In this document: piece by piece, positions 23,451 to 35,957 of the stretch
Layout: each line of letters opens with the position of its first letter
How positions within the stretch are numbered: position 1 is the first letter of the stretch
Assembly (NCBI GenBank): GCA_030142905.1
Contig: JASJOG010000029.1
Span: forward strand, 2,218,501-2,282,500
DNA length: 64,000 nt
Source: Heliopora coerulea
Lineage: Eukaryota; Cnidaria; Anthozoa; Scleralcyonacea; Helioporidae
Direction of reading: 5' to 3'
Translations under genes and position numbers: made by a program
The notes under the pieces: generated by a model
What the model was told of the DNA's origin: nothing
What the model saw: the letters and a program-made list of their open reading frames with translations, nothing else
Databases searched by the model: none

Positions 23451-23747
23451 GTTTGGTTCGGCGTCGAAAACGTTGTCAACCATGGAAAAAGTGCTCAGAC
23501 GAAACATTGCTGGACTTGTTTTACATTATCGCGTATTTAAAAAGATTCATTGTTGCCGTGTGGCGTAATAAGTGTACTAAATTGTCTGAAGGTGGTAAAG
23601 TAACGGTAAAAAGAGGACGAGCACTTAGTAGTTTCCTAATGTAATTTTTCGAGGCCGTTTTGTTAGGTTTCTCGTTAGTTTGGTAACTTATTTTCGTGAG
23701 AATATATAACTTGTAACTCGGTTTGACTTTGTAGAGGTGCTGAGGGT

Positions 23748-24031
23748 GCTGGTGGCACGGTGGTAGTGCACGTGTCTCTCACCACTGTGACTAGGGTTCG
23801 ATTCCGGCCGCGTGCAGTTATCTGATTAAAAGTTGCCTCGGTCACATGTGAGAAGAGTGTTGCCCAGTTTGACTCTACCAAGCATCGCAGGTTTTCTCCG
23901 GGTTCTCTGGTTTCCTCCTGTCATAACACTGGACCCATGAGGGTAGGCCCTTACTCGACCTCTAGGGAGACCAGCTCAGACAGCTGATAGGGTTATCCAG
24001 TATAAATAAAAGCACTTTACTTTACTTTTAC
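23748..24031 (+). mobile_element. tRNA-derived SINE, family 1, copy b
   Basis: A tRNA-like head with an A-box-like tggtagtgcacg and an exact B-box ggttcgattcc (23795-23805), then the conserved body and an A/T-rich tail ending in a ctttacttta repeat. This is the best preserved copy of the family in the window. Confidence 0.8.
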
Positions 24032-24059
24032 TTTTTTAGAAATATGTTTGAAATTCTCA

Positions 24060-24290
24060 AGCTCGTTTCTGTCTTTTAAAGAAATATTTTATGTGTATTT
24101 TGAAAGAAAACTCTTCAGAAAAGAGTAAAAAGTTGCGTAGGAGACTAAAACTGACGTACAAACCCGCGTAGGGAACTGAAACTGACGTCCAAAATTGGCC
24201 TCCATGTGCGGCCATCTTGGCTTCACTTTTCATTGGCCAGTTAGCATTCCCAGATATGCAAATTAAGTTCACTGGCAGAATTCGCTCTAG
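24060..24290 (-). repeat. Dispersed repeat family R, inverted copy
   Basis: Complementary to 23310-23450. With that segment it brackets the SINE at 23748-24031, which may therefore sit inside a foldback structure. Confidence 0.65.
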
Positions 24291-24299
24291 TCCTTTTAG

Positions 24300-25679
24300 A
24301 GTTCAAAATGGGCGTACTGCCTGCTGCTGATCGTACGCTTACAGGCGCTCAAAATTATTCCAACATATCGAAATCTTCAAATCGACAATTTTGTTAGTGT
24401 TCAAAAATACACAGATAGCCCAACCTCAGTTGCAAGATTAGTGTTGATGCTCGCCTAATGGTTCGCAGCAACAATGTATTTTCGGGGACTTCGAAGTAGA
24501 AGCTGTATTCCCAAGTGTGTTTTTGTGTATTAAAAACATGGCTAGCTATTTAAAAACAATACTAATGGAAGCAAATCCAGGAACTTGCATAAACGAATTC
24601 ACAAGTTCATGCATACAGTGATCATAATCGGTCCGTGACGCTCATAGCCAAGAAAGTGGGCCGTAGACCGGTTATTGCAGCATCTGTGGGTCCTTGTGTA
24701 CATGGTACGGGAAAGTGACCGATATTGCTGGCTGGATTATTGTCAACAACAAATCAAATATCGCATAATATCACCAGAAACGGTCCATTTTAAGAAGCGA
24801 TGCTGGAATAACCCCTTTGTTTTTGAAAACCAAACATCGTATTTCATTAAGTTCTTGGGCAAAGTTATGAATGGAAAACTCGTTTACTATCTGCTTGTAC
24901 TTTGAAGCTAATAACTTCTTTTTAATCGAGAAAGTGGTCATTACAGACCGGAGTCTTGACAGTATGAACCGAGCCCGGAGGTCGAGATACGTACGTAAAA
25001 GACCCCGGTTTGATATTTTCAATTAATGACCAAGCGGATGAGCTTAATAAGAGGTTTTTAATATGCCTTGTTTTAAACAAGCTAAATATACTCAGTCTGG
25101 TAAAAACATATTACGTTCATATAGCATGACAAAGATTTAGTCGTTAAGCGCTTTTTCAGGCACAGAACACAAAGAAAGATCAATTTGCTGTGAATTCCCG
25201 ACGAAAAACCAATAAATTAGACATCTAAATGAAAAAAAATGCCAATAAAGTGAGGGGTTTTTTTTATGCAACAGGTTTTTCCTACAGACCGGCAAGTTTT
25301 GGCGGGAAAATTTCACAGTTGCTTCGAAAACAAACAAACGACATTCAGCTAAGTTTTGCAAAGGATTAATCAAAAGCAAACGGAATACGACTTGGTAAAA
25401 CCTTTTTCTCGATGACTTTAATCAGAAAATTGGACGAATAAATAAAAAAACACGTAGCCTTTGGGAAAAAGAAGCTCCAAACATTTGTTGATGCAAGCCA
25501 GAACCCGTAATGGATCGGTTTGTTACGGGAAAGTAATGGCTGCCGGTTAGGCCGTGTCAGCAAATCAGAAAGGCTCTATTTCACCGTAAGTAGTGCCACC
25601 TATATAATAATACTTCTTAAACCCTTGGTTATATGATTAACAATAACAAGTAATATAGAGAAGGGAAAAAACTGTATTT
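24300..25679. other. No supported gene
   Basis: No recognisable coding domain. A segment near 25290-25320 resembles one near 1855-1890 in inverse orientation. Confidence 0.4.
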
Positions 25680-25688
25680 ACCAGTGAC

Positions 25689-26960
25689 ATGGCGGCCAAG
25701 ATGGCGGCTAAGAGAACCTTTAGTATAAAATTCAAAATTGAGTTCTGGAAGCTACTGACAATAATCTTTCTTAGTTTGTGCTGGGTACCTGACGTTAGCA
25801 AGCAGTGCTTTAGGAGAAGGTATCAATTTAGTAGCCTTTCGGAGGAAACCGAGGTAAATAAAACCGATGATTTTTGGGTGAGTTGGTCATGCTACACTCG
25901 AGCTGTCGAAAATGATTTGGACAAGAATGTGGCTTGGAACTTAAATAAAAAATGCTTACATAGTACGAGTATCCCACCAATGGACTGCCTGACATTTAGA
26001 AAGAAACAAACTTCTAGAACACAGCGTTCAATAACAAGGATGAAGGTTATCCGATCGGGTGGTTATCAATGGAAGAGGATATACCATAGTAACTCTATGG
26101 CATGCTATCGATTGGAAATGTTACTGATCTTCGATATCGAAGTCAACCCTAGTCCTCAAGGAAATTCAGCAAGATCTATCCATGAGTTACAGTGTCTTTA
26201 TTTAAATTCTAGAAGCATTGTGAACAAGACAAAACATCTTGAAGCTCTTGCTGAATCTAAGGAGTATGACCTAAAAGCCATTACAGAAACATGGCTAAAC
26301 AACTCGGTCAATAATAATGCATTACTTCTACCAAAAAGTTATGGTATTCACAGCCGTGATAGAGAACTGTCTTGCCGAGGAGGGAGGTGTTATGCTTGCT
26401 CTGCGTAGTCCACTATGTTCAATTAGAAGACCAGATCTAGAAACGGATGCTGAACATCTTGTCTGTGAGATTAGACCACAACAGCAGAAGAAGTTCTTAT
26501 GGACAGTTTTTTATCGGGCCCCATCAACTAAACTGGCTCATATGAAATGTTTTAAGAGATTTCTTAATATATCTGCCTCTCATTATTTTTCTCAACTTGT
26601 TATTCATGGAGATTTTAATCTCCCTGGTATAGATCGGTCAACTGGGACGCCTACGTTCGGTGACTGTTTACACACTGAATTTGCTGAGATGGTTAGAGAT
26701 AATATTTTGTGGCAGTTGGTTCATTCTCCTAGGCGTGGATCTAACATTCTTGATTTATTGCTAACTAATATTCCTCGCAAGGTGAAGGACGTCTGTGCTT
26801 TTGAGGATATTTTGGAATCCGATCATAAGCTAATTCACTTTCATCTCTCTTTTATTATTGAGAAGAAAGGTCCTGTTAAAAGACAAGCTTATAACTGGAA
26901 GAAGGTAGTGTTAAAAGGTTTAAAGGATACCATTTTGCACACTCCTAGGGACATTGCATT
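25689..26960 (+). pseudogene. LINE APE-type endonuclease region
   Basis: The order of motifs is that of LINE endonucleases: LYLNSRSIVNK, then the catalytic Glu in AITETWL, GGVMLAL, HGDFNLPG with the Asp-Asn pair, and ESDHKLIHF with the terminal Asp-His. A frame change near 26320-26400 splits it. The N-terminal 100 residues, with a hydrophobic segment, are not recognisable. Confidence 0.75.
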
Positions 26961-27059
26961 CAAAAAACATTGTACTGACACGTATACACACTTGACGTGT
27001 ACATACACACATATATATACAAGTGTATGTGCATTTTGTATATACACATACGTTGTATA

Positions 27060-29145
27060 ATTGGAATGACTTGCTGTTAACGATTATGGATGAGCATGTA
27101 CCCAAGGTTACAATATGCGACAATGGTTGTAGTCCCTGGATTGATAGAGAAGTTATTAAGTTGATGCATAAAAAAATAATCAGCGTCAAACTGGAAAGAG
27201 AACTGGTGAGTATACAGATGTCAAGAATTTTGTTGAAGTTAGAAATGAGGTTAAGAGGCTTATTGAAACAAAATAAAATGAATACTTAAAAGAACTGAAA
27301 ATCTCCTTAACCAACTATCCCAAACGATTTGTCCCTTTGTTAAAGCTAGAACTGGAGCTTATAGCACTCCTGCATTTTTAAAACACGGCAAGAATTTGGT
27401 CTCGAATTGCAGAGACAAGGCTAATCTCTTGAATTATTATTTTCACACAACATTTAATTCAGAAGAATGTTGTATTTCTAATAGCTCAGTAGATTCTTCG
27501 GTTATTCAGTCTTTTGAATTAGGCAATTCATTAAGGCAAATCATTTTAAATGAAGAAGAGATACTTAATTGTCTTCTGAATCTTTGCCAATTGAAATCAG
27601 GTGAAAAAGATCTAAGTACGGCGAGACTCCTTAAAGTCATTGCACACGAAATAACTCCATCGTTAACACGTTTCTTCAATCTCTCAAGAATGGAAAAATG
27701 CCAGCAATTTGGAAGAGGGCAAATGTTATTCCCATTTTCAAGTCTGGTGATTCTCAAATTGTAGAAAATTATAGGCCTATTTCTTTAGTGTGTACTGTAT
27801 CCAAGGTGTTAGAGAAATGTATTTACAACCACTGTACCACCTTCGTTTGTGGGAGAATACACAAGCTTCAACTTGGTTTTTTGGAAGGCTTAAAATGTGT
27901 TACTTATTTGTTACAAGTTTACCACAAGATTCGTTCAACATTAAACAATAAAAACTTTGTTAATACGATTTATGTAGATTTTAAGAAAGCCTTCGACAAA
28001 GTACCCCATCATTTATTATTATATAAATTGAGGAGCTTTGGTTTGTGTGATTTCCTTCATAATTGGTTTAATAGCTATATAACAGGTCGAATCCGACGAG
28101 TTGTTCTAGATGGTTACAACTTTGAATGGCTTGGTTTTGGCTTCGGAGTAACCCAAGGGTCTGTTTTAGGTCCATTTCTTTTTATTCTATGTATCAACGA
28201 TCTCACAGCCTAAGTTAATCCACCAACAGAAATCGCCGTATATGCAGACAACTCTAAGTTATAGAGTAATTAAATCCTCTGATTATACGAATAAGTTGCA
28301 GACTGACTTAATTGCCTTGAATCATTGGGTTCAAAAGTGGTGTATGCATTTTAACACTGGAAAATGTTAGGTAATGAGATTAACAAGAAAAAAATTGGTA
28401 GTGCCATTGATCATAAACTGGATAGTGAAAAACTTGAATGGGTCAGATCTACCGGGGATCTAGGAATAACTATGAATAACGACGTTAGTTGGGAAACACA
28501 TATCATTGAACTTACAGCGAAATTGAATCGAACCCTCGGTCTTATGAAGCGAATGTGAAAAGATCTAGAAGACGAATCCGTTGGGTAGCATCTTTGTATT
28601 ACCCTGGTCAGGCCAGAATTAGAATATTCTTCTGAACTGTGGTCTCCCACAAAAACAAAGTATAAGTTTATGTTGGAAAGCGTGCAACGAAGAGCTACAA
28701 AGTTTATTTTAAATTATCCTCTTCATATCAACTATAAAGAAAGGCTGACGAAACTTAGCATCCTACCTCCGGAATATTGCCGGATATAAAAGATTTACTT
28801 TCCCTTTTTAAATGTACATTAGGTTTTTATGATATTCAGTTATGAAATTATATGCAAACTTTTCCTGCTCCGAAATATAGTTTTAGACATGACATAAATA
28901 ATTTTACCGAATTTAAATGTAGGATTAAACACTTTCAAAACTCTTCCTTTCCACGAGTTAGTACAAGGTGGAATTCACTTCATAAAGAACTTAAAGTTAG
29001 TGATAACATTTTTTCTTTTAAGTGGAAACTCCAACAAATGTTCCGAGGAAGACTTAAGGAATACAAACTTCCACATAACTTCTCGTATTCACTTATATCT
29101 TTATGTTATTATTGTAACCTTAGTGTTTTTAATTTTCATTGGTAG
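27060..29145 (+). pseudogene. LINE reverse transcriptase region, catalytic YADN
   Basis: RT blocks include NYRPISLVCTVSKVLEK, motif A YVDFKKAFDKVPHH, motif B TQGSVLGP and, after a frame change, motif C. Motif C reads YADN at 28241-28252 instead of YADD, so one of the two metal-binding aspartates is lost. The C-terminal domain follows at about 28364-29145, interrupted by stops. Confidence 0.75.
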
Positions 29146-29396
29146 TCGTTTTCAATTGGGGTTTCACCCTGTTTGATCACCTGTCGTTGAACTTTTGTAT
29201 TTTTAAGTGATAAAGTTATTAAACTAAAAATAAAGAACTTTGAAATACATGTAAAGAGAGCAGTTTTCAGAACAAAAGGAAAAAACTCTTAAGAGGAAAA
29301 GAAACGAAAATTTAGAGAGGAAAAGAAAGAAAATTCTGTTTCGTTTATTTAAAAAAGGCTTTGAAGTGATAAAGAATGGATTTTGCCGTTATTTAT

Positions 29397-29512
29397 CATG
29401 GTAGTACTAGTGGCACTCTGGTGCCGCCAACACCAAAGTAAGAAGAGTTCGATTCTCTCGTCGCTGTGACAAGAGTTTGATGCCGGCTTTGTGCAGTTAT
29501 CTGATTAAAACA
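29397..29512 (+). mobile_element. SINE family 1, copy c, left half
   Basis: The block gcagttatctgattaaaa matches copy b. The element breaks off exactly where the tyrosine-recombinase element starts and resumes at 31744. Confidence 0.65.
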
Positions 29513-30132
29513 AGAAATACGTGCACGCAACAACCCCTCGCCCACCCTTCCAATATATGTCCAGAATCCAAGTAACAATGATAATTTTTCAAAATTCTCA
29601 AAAAGACAAATCCTCCTGACTATAACTGGAAGAGGACATGCAATAAAAAAAAATTCCACACAGAATTTGGCGGCAAATTACAATCCAAAAAGGAAATTAT
29701 TTTATATTTAAACTGCTTATAGTCATATTTACGTTTAAAATTTCAATTGCCCTTTATTAAAACAAAAAGTTCGGTGAGAATAACGTTTAAGGGCTTAACA
29801 AATGGTTAGATTTCCATCCTTACAATTAAATTATTAGACAACGAATGATAGGACCAATACCCTGAATTATTTGCGGGTTTATGGTAATTCGTGTCGTTTT
29901 CCAATTAGACTTCTCACTCATTTTGCCTAAAAGGAAGATTGTTTTATTCGATGACTAGACTTTCCGTCTTAAAAGTGGAACATTCTCAAAGGTTATCAAA
30001 CGGATACCAGCATTACGGACAGTTCATGATTGAATATTTTTCTGACATTTTTTTCACTTAAAAAATTGATAAATTATACGTTATCTCAAAGTTGGTTACA
30101 AATGTATTTAAGATGTGCTATGATAAGGATTT

Positions 30133-31371
30133 ATGCTAAGTATTCATCCGGAGGTAGAAGAATTTGGTGACGAAGATGAAACGAATTATGAAACCGACGA
30201 AGTAAACAAAGAAAACATGAATGAATTCTGCATTTTTACCGCTGACCAAAAATCGGAAAATACAAAGCATAAAGCAAAATACGACAAGCAAACCTTGTGC
30301 AAGTTTTGTCGAAAGAAGAACGAGAAAAGGGAAGAAAAAGACGTCTTTTTCGAAGGAAAAACATCAATAAAAAAGAAAAATGGCGTATAAACCTGCAACT
30401 CTTGCGTATTTTCAACTATTTATTTAGTGGCACCTCAACATAAAGGGTTCCAAAGTAAATTTACTCAAAGACGACTTTAAACTTTCTTGAGAGGTTTTAA
30501 AATCCTGATGAAAGCATTACTAGATTAATACGGTAAAGGTCATCATGCACAAATCACTCTCGAAGTGAGAAAGAGTGAAGCGGACAACTGTTTAGCCGAA
30601 GGATAATTTGGTGACCAAAAACAAGTAGCTATGCAAAAAGTTACCTGGTGGCTGTTTACCTTGCATATTTGTTTCGAGCCAAAATTACATCCTGACGTCT
30701 AAAATGGGGCGACATTTCATAGCGAAAAAAATCCTAATTGAGGCAATGAAATATGTGTGTAGAAGGCGGAGAAAGTTTCCAAAAGCTGTCGTGGCCTGGA
30801 CAATTCTTCTGGACGACGAGTGTTCTATCCCACTTCTCAAATTATTGACAATAAACGATGTCCGGTTAAATACTGCAAAATATTCAAAACTAATCGTCCT
30901 AAAGAGACGAATGAACCAGAATCTTCATTCTACTTTACCAATAATCACCAGCAAAATCCAGGCGGTAATATTTCGTACAAGAAGTCTCCATTAGGGAAGA
31001 ATGAAGTCGGGATGCTACTTTTGAAAACTGCTCAAAACAATTCCGTTCGCAGAACTTGTACTTGAAAACTACTCGATTCAGACGTACCTGTGATTGTGAA
31101 CTCAGGTAAGTTGTTACCAGGACGTGAAAAGTCCCAAAATTTATACTAATCGTCATTTATTCAACTTCAGCGAAGAATGTCGTTTTAATACACTTAGTCG
31201 CTTAGCAAATGTCCTGACAGCAAGCGAGTTTTCCCTTACGTCTTTTGTTCATATAGATCAGAAAGAACCAATACAAAGCTTTGCTCCAAAAAGTGAACGG
31301 TTGGCAAATGCATATTCCAAGAAGCTAACTTTGAGAACTGCTTTGTCAAGTCATAAATTGTCTAGTTACTG
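30133..31371 (+). pseudogene. DUF3504-type tyrosine recombinase, decayed
   Basis: Recognisable blocks in order: an acidic N-terminus, CKFCRKKNEKR, QKVTWWLFTLH (start of the recombinase fold), CPVKYCKIFKTNRPKE, YKKSPLGKNEVG, NNSVRRTC, and a C-terminal FNTLSRLANVL. In DUF3504 proteins the box is usually N-H-S-V-R; here His is replaced by Asn but the Arg remains. Several stops and frameshifts separate the blocks. Related domains occur in ZMYM2-like and KCTD1-related proteins, so a domesticated relative is a theoretical alternative, but the decay argues for a dead transposon. Confidence 0.65.
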
Positions 31372-31709
31372 AGGTGGCCCTCAAAAGCGAAACCAGCCGC
31401 AAGCACCAAGAAAGGTATTTCCTTTGCCGGTCATAAATCATTTACTGGCTTCAGTGTTCAAATAATGTAAATAACTTGCAAGAGATCCATACAAAAGGAA
31501 AAAGAACGAGACCAAATCGATTTGCTTCAATACAGTACCTAAGTATTGTTTGTTCAACAACATACCAGTCCCCAAGCAATCACACGGCGTTCTTGAGTGG
31601 CCGAAATCCATTGATATATAGTCAAATAGAAACATAGATAAACTCTGCGAAAATTTTTTTCCCTCGTTACTACGCGTGTAAAAGGACTCCACGGACGTCG
31701 AGATTAGTA

Positions 31710-31743
31710 CCCTCGCACCGCACTTCGTGCGGTGGGCGAGGGG
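31710..31743. repeat. Terminal hairpin of the tyrosine-recombinase element
   Basis: The arms ccctcgcaccgcac and gtgcggtgggcgaggg pair with a 2-base bulge around a ttc loop. The same structure ends copy 2 (53540-53573), with substitutions. Confidence 0.75.
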
Positions 31744-31880
31744 TATACCTTGGTCACATGTGAGAAGAGTGTTGTCCAGTTTGCCTCTACCAAGCATCGC
31801 TGGTTTTCTCCTGGTACGTCGATTTACTCCTGGAGTAACACTGGACCAATGAGGGGTGGACCTTACTAAACCTATTGTTC
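31744..31880 (+). mobile_element. SINE family 1, copy c, right half
   Basis: Continues the SINE with ggtcacatgtgagaagagtg and acactggaccaatgagg. The tail is truncated. Confidence 0.65.
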
Positions 31881-33076
31881 GAATAGATTAGAATGAAACA
31901 GACAGCTCTGATTCAACATGTATGCCTGCATGGAAAATGAACTATGCAATTGCCAGTACGTCTGATATTAATGAAGTAGTGTAGAAGTTAAATTGAATGG
32001 TAATATTTGTATTAAATTGAATGTAATAAAACGTTCAGATAGTAATACGGTAAGACAGATCAAAATCCCTTTTGATTAATGGTTTGTATTTAATTTACGT
32101 ATTACCTGTTGGGTTGGGGAAGCACCTGAATACGTATTCAATTAATTTCGTGTAGTTTTCGAAAGGATACAATATTCTAGCAAATTACGCTGGATATCCC
32201 CCAGACAAAATGACTTTACTGAGCGCCAAGTTTTTTCGTATTTTGAGCTTCAAGGGGACAGTGTTGAGAAAGAGGTTTGGAGAGTAATATCATAAAGTGA
32301 CGTTTATATACTGTAGAATAGCAGGTGATGTAAGCGGAGCTTATAAAAGGTAGCCTACACCAACCCTACACCAGCAATCAAACTCTTCTTCGAATCCCTA
32401 ATATCAGTTGTGGATGGAGGGCTGCCATTTAATACCCTGCGTGCTGTGCACTTCCAGTATGAAGAGCTCTTGTTTCAGTGACTATAGTACATTATATCAG
32501 TTACGAAGAACTCTTTTTCGGAGATCAAAATCCCTTTCACGAGTGAAAAAAGACTTCTATTTCATGGACCAAAATCCCCATATCTCTTAAGAAGGGCCTC
32601 TACGTCAGTGATCAAAGTTGACGTGTATCAGTCCTAAAAACAAGGCCTCGCCGGTTTGGTGAGATTGTGTAACGAAGTTGTAGAATTGCAATATTATATA
32701 TTGAAATTCCGAAGTTTTAAATTAAAAACTGTAAGGACTGTTTTAGCAGATTTGTTAGGGGGGGGGGGCAACCAGGCCAGTCCACCTACATTTGGCTTCC
32801 TGAAGAAACGTATTTAGGTAGGGGTCCAATATCTTAATATTCCACCCCTCTCCCCTCCACTTCAATGATCAAACCTTTGGCAAGACACTGAAACGAGTAT
32901 GTTTCAAATGCTAATGATGTATATTGCGAAGAAATCTAACTTAACCAATACGTGTCGCTAGGTTTGCTCTTGCACTTGATAGTTTAGATGCTTATTTGTT
33001 CTTTCTTCCCCCCTCGTTTTTTTCTTTTGTTATTTTCTTCTTTTTATTTTGTTATTCTGTTTTTGCGCTTTGGGTA
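31881..33076. other. No supported gene
   Basis: AT-rich sequence with a G-run at 32759-32768. No recognisable coding domain. Confidence 0.5.
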
Positions 33077-33183
33077 TGTAGTACCCGTGACGTCATGTCA
33101 CGTGAGAGCAAAAGGAAAAAGGGCGGAACCCAGAGAAATTGAACAGTTGTTATGTCACTTCCAGAAAAAAGAAGTATACTACA
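33077..33183 (+). repeat. 5' LTR, 107 bp
   Basis: Starts TGTAGTA and ends TACTACA. It contains the palindromic tgacgtca (a CRE-like site) and tcacgtga, also conserved in the 3' LTR, which are candidates for promoter elements. Confidence 0.9.
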
Positions 33184-33184
33184 A

Positions 33185-33197
33185 TGGCGACGAGGAT
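33185..33197 (+). promoter_or_regulatory. Primer-binding site for tRNA-Ser
   Basis: TGGCGACGAGGAT begins one base after the LTR. It is complementary to the CCA-tailed 3' end of animal tRNA-Ser(GCT). Confidence 0.75.
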
Positions 33198-33230
33198 AAA
33201 GCCAGTTCTGTTACAATTTGAGAATTAACG

Positions 33231-34238
33231 ATGGCCACACACGGGAAGATTGGCGAGTTTGATCAGGAAAATGATGACGGGGAGCTTTATGCGGAAAGAG
33301 TAAAGTTCTATTTCGAAGCTCTTGGAATAACGAATGCTGACAAAAGAAGAGCCATATTATTGACTGCAATGGGAAACAAAAGTTATAAACTACTCAGAAG
33401 TCTAGTAGCACCTAATCTACTGACAGATAAGACATTTGACGAACTAGTTAAAGTAATGAAAGATCATCAGAAACCGACGCCTAGTGTGATTGTTCAACGG
33501 CACAAGTTTGACACCCGAGACAGACAACCGAACGAATCTGTAGCAGAATTCTTGGTAAAACTACGAGAGATTGCTCAGTATTGCGAATTTAAAGAGACAT
33601 TGGAAGAACGATTACGTGACAGGCTCGTGAGTGGAATCTGCAGCGATCGTATTCAACGACGACTTTTGGCAGAACCAAAATTAACATTTAACGAGGCGCA
33701 TCAAATTGCGATTGCCATGGAGTTGGCGGAAAAGAGCAGCCAAGCATTGAGAGATGAATAAACCAGTGAAGAAGACCACAAATTGACGGTAGATAAGCTT
33801 GCCGGAGAGTGGAAAGGTAGAGAATGCTTCAGATGTGGCGGAAATCACGGTTCAGACGAATGTACGTTTGTTGATGCATCGTGTTTCCGTTGTAAGAAGA
33901 AAGGGCACATAGCGCGAAAGTGCAGAAGCGAGTCAAATCGATCATCGCCTAGAAAATCAATTCGAGCACAAAATCAAGAGAAAGACAACGACAATCAAAG
34001 GAATGTCCAACAGAATCAATCGGCCAATTTTTTACAACAAGAAGGAAGGGGTATAAACCAGGATTATGGAATGTATGAGTTAAGAGTAGAAAAGGCGGAG
34101 CCTTTGAAGATCAACGTTGAATCAACAACCAAAAGCTTTTGGTGGAAGTCGACACAGGAACAGCCGTCTCAGTTATCGGACACAAAACATGGAAGAGAAT
34201 TGCTAACCCCGGTGGTAACCTCCAGCCAACAAACATGA
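33231..34238 (+). pseudogene. gag: capsid-like region plus two zinc knuckles
   Basis: Residues 1-176 form a helical capsid-like segment (RHKFDTRDRQPNESVAEFL is typical of Ty3/Gypsy gag). TAA at 33759-33761 interrupts the frame, which resumes unchanged at 33783. Two CCHC knuckles follow: CFRCGGNHGSDEC (one residue shorter than the canonical spacing) and the canonical CFRCKKKGHIARKC. Gag would package the RNA in cytoplasmic particles. A frame change follows before the protease. Confidence 0.85.
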
Positions 34239-35957
34239 TATTGACGACGTATACGGGGGGAGAAAGTCAAAGTGAAAGGGGAATCGAAAGTTCAGGTAAA
34301 ATACAACAAACAGTATTTTGTACTGCCAATTGTTGTCGTGGAGGGCCGAACACGGTCGTTGCTAGGGAGAAATTGGTTTCGCGAAATTAAATTAAATTGG
34401 GAAGAAATCTTTTCGATGAACGTGACTAGTATCGTGAGAGAGTTGGTTCAAAATTATCCAAAGATATTTCAGAGCGGGTTGGGGACGTTACAAGGCACAG
34501 AGGCTCGAATTCACATCGACAAAGATGCAAAACCAATTTATTGCAAAGCCCGCCCAGTTCCTTACCTCTTGGAAGCAAAAATTGAAAATAAGATTCAACA
34601 GCTAGTCGATGAAGGAACAATTGAACCCGTACAATCCAGTGAATGGGCAGCACCAATAGTACCAATCGTGAAAGAAGACAGAAGCGTGAGAATATGTGGC
34701 GATTACAAAATGACAGTAAATAAAGTATCGAAATTAGACAATTATCCGATTCCCAAATCTGAAGACCTCTTCGCTAGTCTGAATGGGGGTCAACAGTTTA
34801 CAAAGCTAGACATGAGTCAGGCCTATCAACAGTTAAAATTAGATGAACATTCCAAACAATACACAACAATCAACACACACAAAGTATTGTTCAGGTACAA
34901 CCGACTACCTTATGGCATTTCAAGCGCACCAGGAATATATCAAAGGGGTCTGGAGAATTTATTGCAAGGAATACCATATGTCTTAGTAAGGGTGGATGAT
35001 ATATTGGTATCTGGAGTGAATGAAGAGGCCCACCGTAAAAACCTTGAAGAAGTCCTTCGGAGGTTAGCAGATGCAGGATTACGTTTGAACCCCAAGAAAT
35101 TTGTATCCTTGGCCAAAGAAGTGGTGTATCTGGGGCAGAAGATCAACAAAGATGGTGTAAAACCGGTGGATGAGAAAGTCAAAGCAGTGACAGAGGCACC
35201 AGTGCCCAATAATGTATCACAACTGAGGGCTTACTTGGGCATGTTGAACTATTATCACAGATTTATACCGAACCTGGCAAGTGAACTTGAACCCCTCTTC
35301 AAGCTGTTACGGAAAAACGAAGCATGGAATTGGGGACCACAGCAACAGCGGACTTTTGAAACATCCAAAGCAATGCTTAAGTCATCCAAACTGATTGTGC
35401 ACTATGACAGCAAGAAGGAAGTCCTCTTACAATGTGACGCTTCACCTTACGGGGTTGGCGCGGTTTTGTCACATGCCATGGAAGATGGTTGGGAGAGACC
35501 TATTGCATATGCGTCACGCACGTTAGCACCGGCAGTGAAGAATTATTCACAGTTGGAAAAAGAGGCACTCGCAATAATCTTTGGTCTTGGCAAGTTCCAT
35601 CAATATGTGTATGGGAGGAAATTCACCATAATAACTGACCACAAACCGTTGCAAGGACTGTTTAACGAACAAAAATGCATTCCAGTTACAGCGGCAGAAC
35701 GCATCCGTCGATGGGCACTCACCTTATCAGCTTATGAATACACGAACCAGTATAAAGCAGATAGCCAGCATACCAATGCCGACGGCTTGAGTCGAAATTC
35801 AGCCAATGAAACAGTGTCACGTGTTCCCAGGGTTGGAAACATAGACTTCTCGTTAGGCTGTTTGGATAGCACTCCTGTAAAATCCGCAAAAATCAGAGAT
35901 TCAACCCGGAGGGACCCAGAATTGTCTATGGAAATGCGTTACATCGAAATCAACTGA
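34139..35957 (+). pseudogene. pol: protease, reverse transcriptase, RNase H
   Basis: The protease active site (VEVDTGTAVSVI) lies at about 34139-34175 in a frame different from both gag and RT. From 34272 the long frame carries the end of the protease, then RT with motif A LDMSQAYQQL and motif C VRVDDILVSG (both catalytic Asp pairs intact), then RNase H with LQCDASPYG, EKEALAI, TDHKPL and HTNADGLSR. It stops at TGA 35955-35957, before integrase. RT and RNase H are the best preserved part of the element. Confidence 0.9.

Larger units (their letters stand above)
25680..29246 (+). mobile_element. Near full-length CR1/Jockey-like LINE
   Basis: An endonuclease and reverse transcriptase are present in order, followed by a 3' UTR ending about 29246. 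The 5' end has an atggcggccaagatggcggc leader. A 90-bp block at about 26970-27060, rich in tacaca/tgtgta units, interrupts the region between endonuclease and RT. Stops and frameshifts throughout make it inactive. Confidence 0.8.
29513..31743 (+). mobile_element. Tyrosine-recombinase (Crypton/DUF3504-like) element, copy 1
   Basis: A 2.23 kb unit that recurs at 49098-53573. Both copies start agaaatacgtg and end in a CG-rich hairpin. In this copy a 13-bp inverted repeat is exact: cccctcgcccacc at 29534-29546 and its complement at 31731-31743. It splits a SINE. Confidence 0.7.

Noticed and set aside
30133..30390. Acidic 85-codon host gene duplicated at 49714
   Set aside because: Both copies are the N-terminal part of the same repeated recombinase element.
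34130..34150. Programmed ribosomal frameshift between gag and protease
   Set aside because: The frame does change here, but the element carries several other frameshifts and stops, so decay is the simpler explanation.
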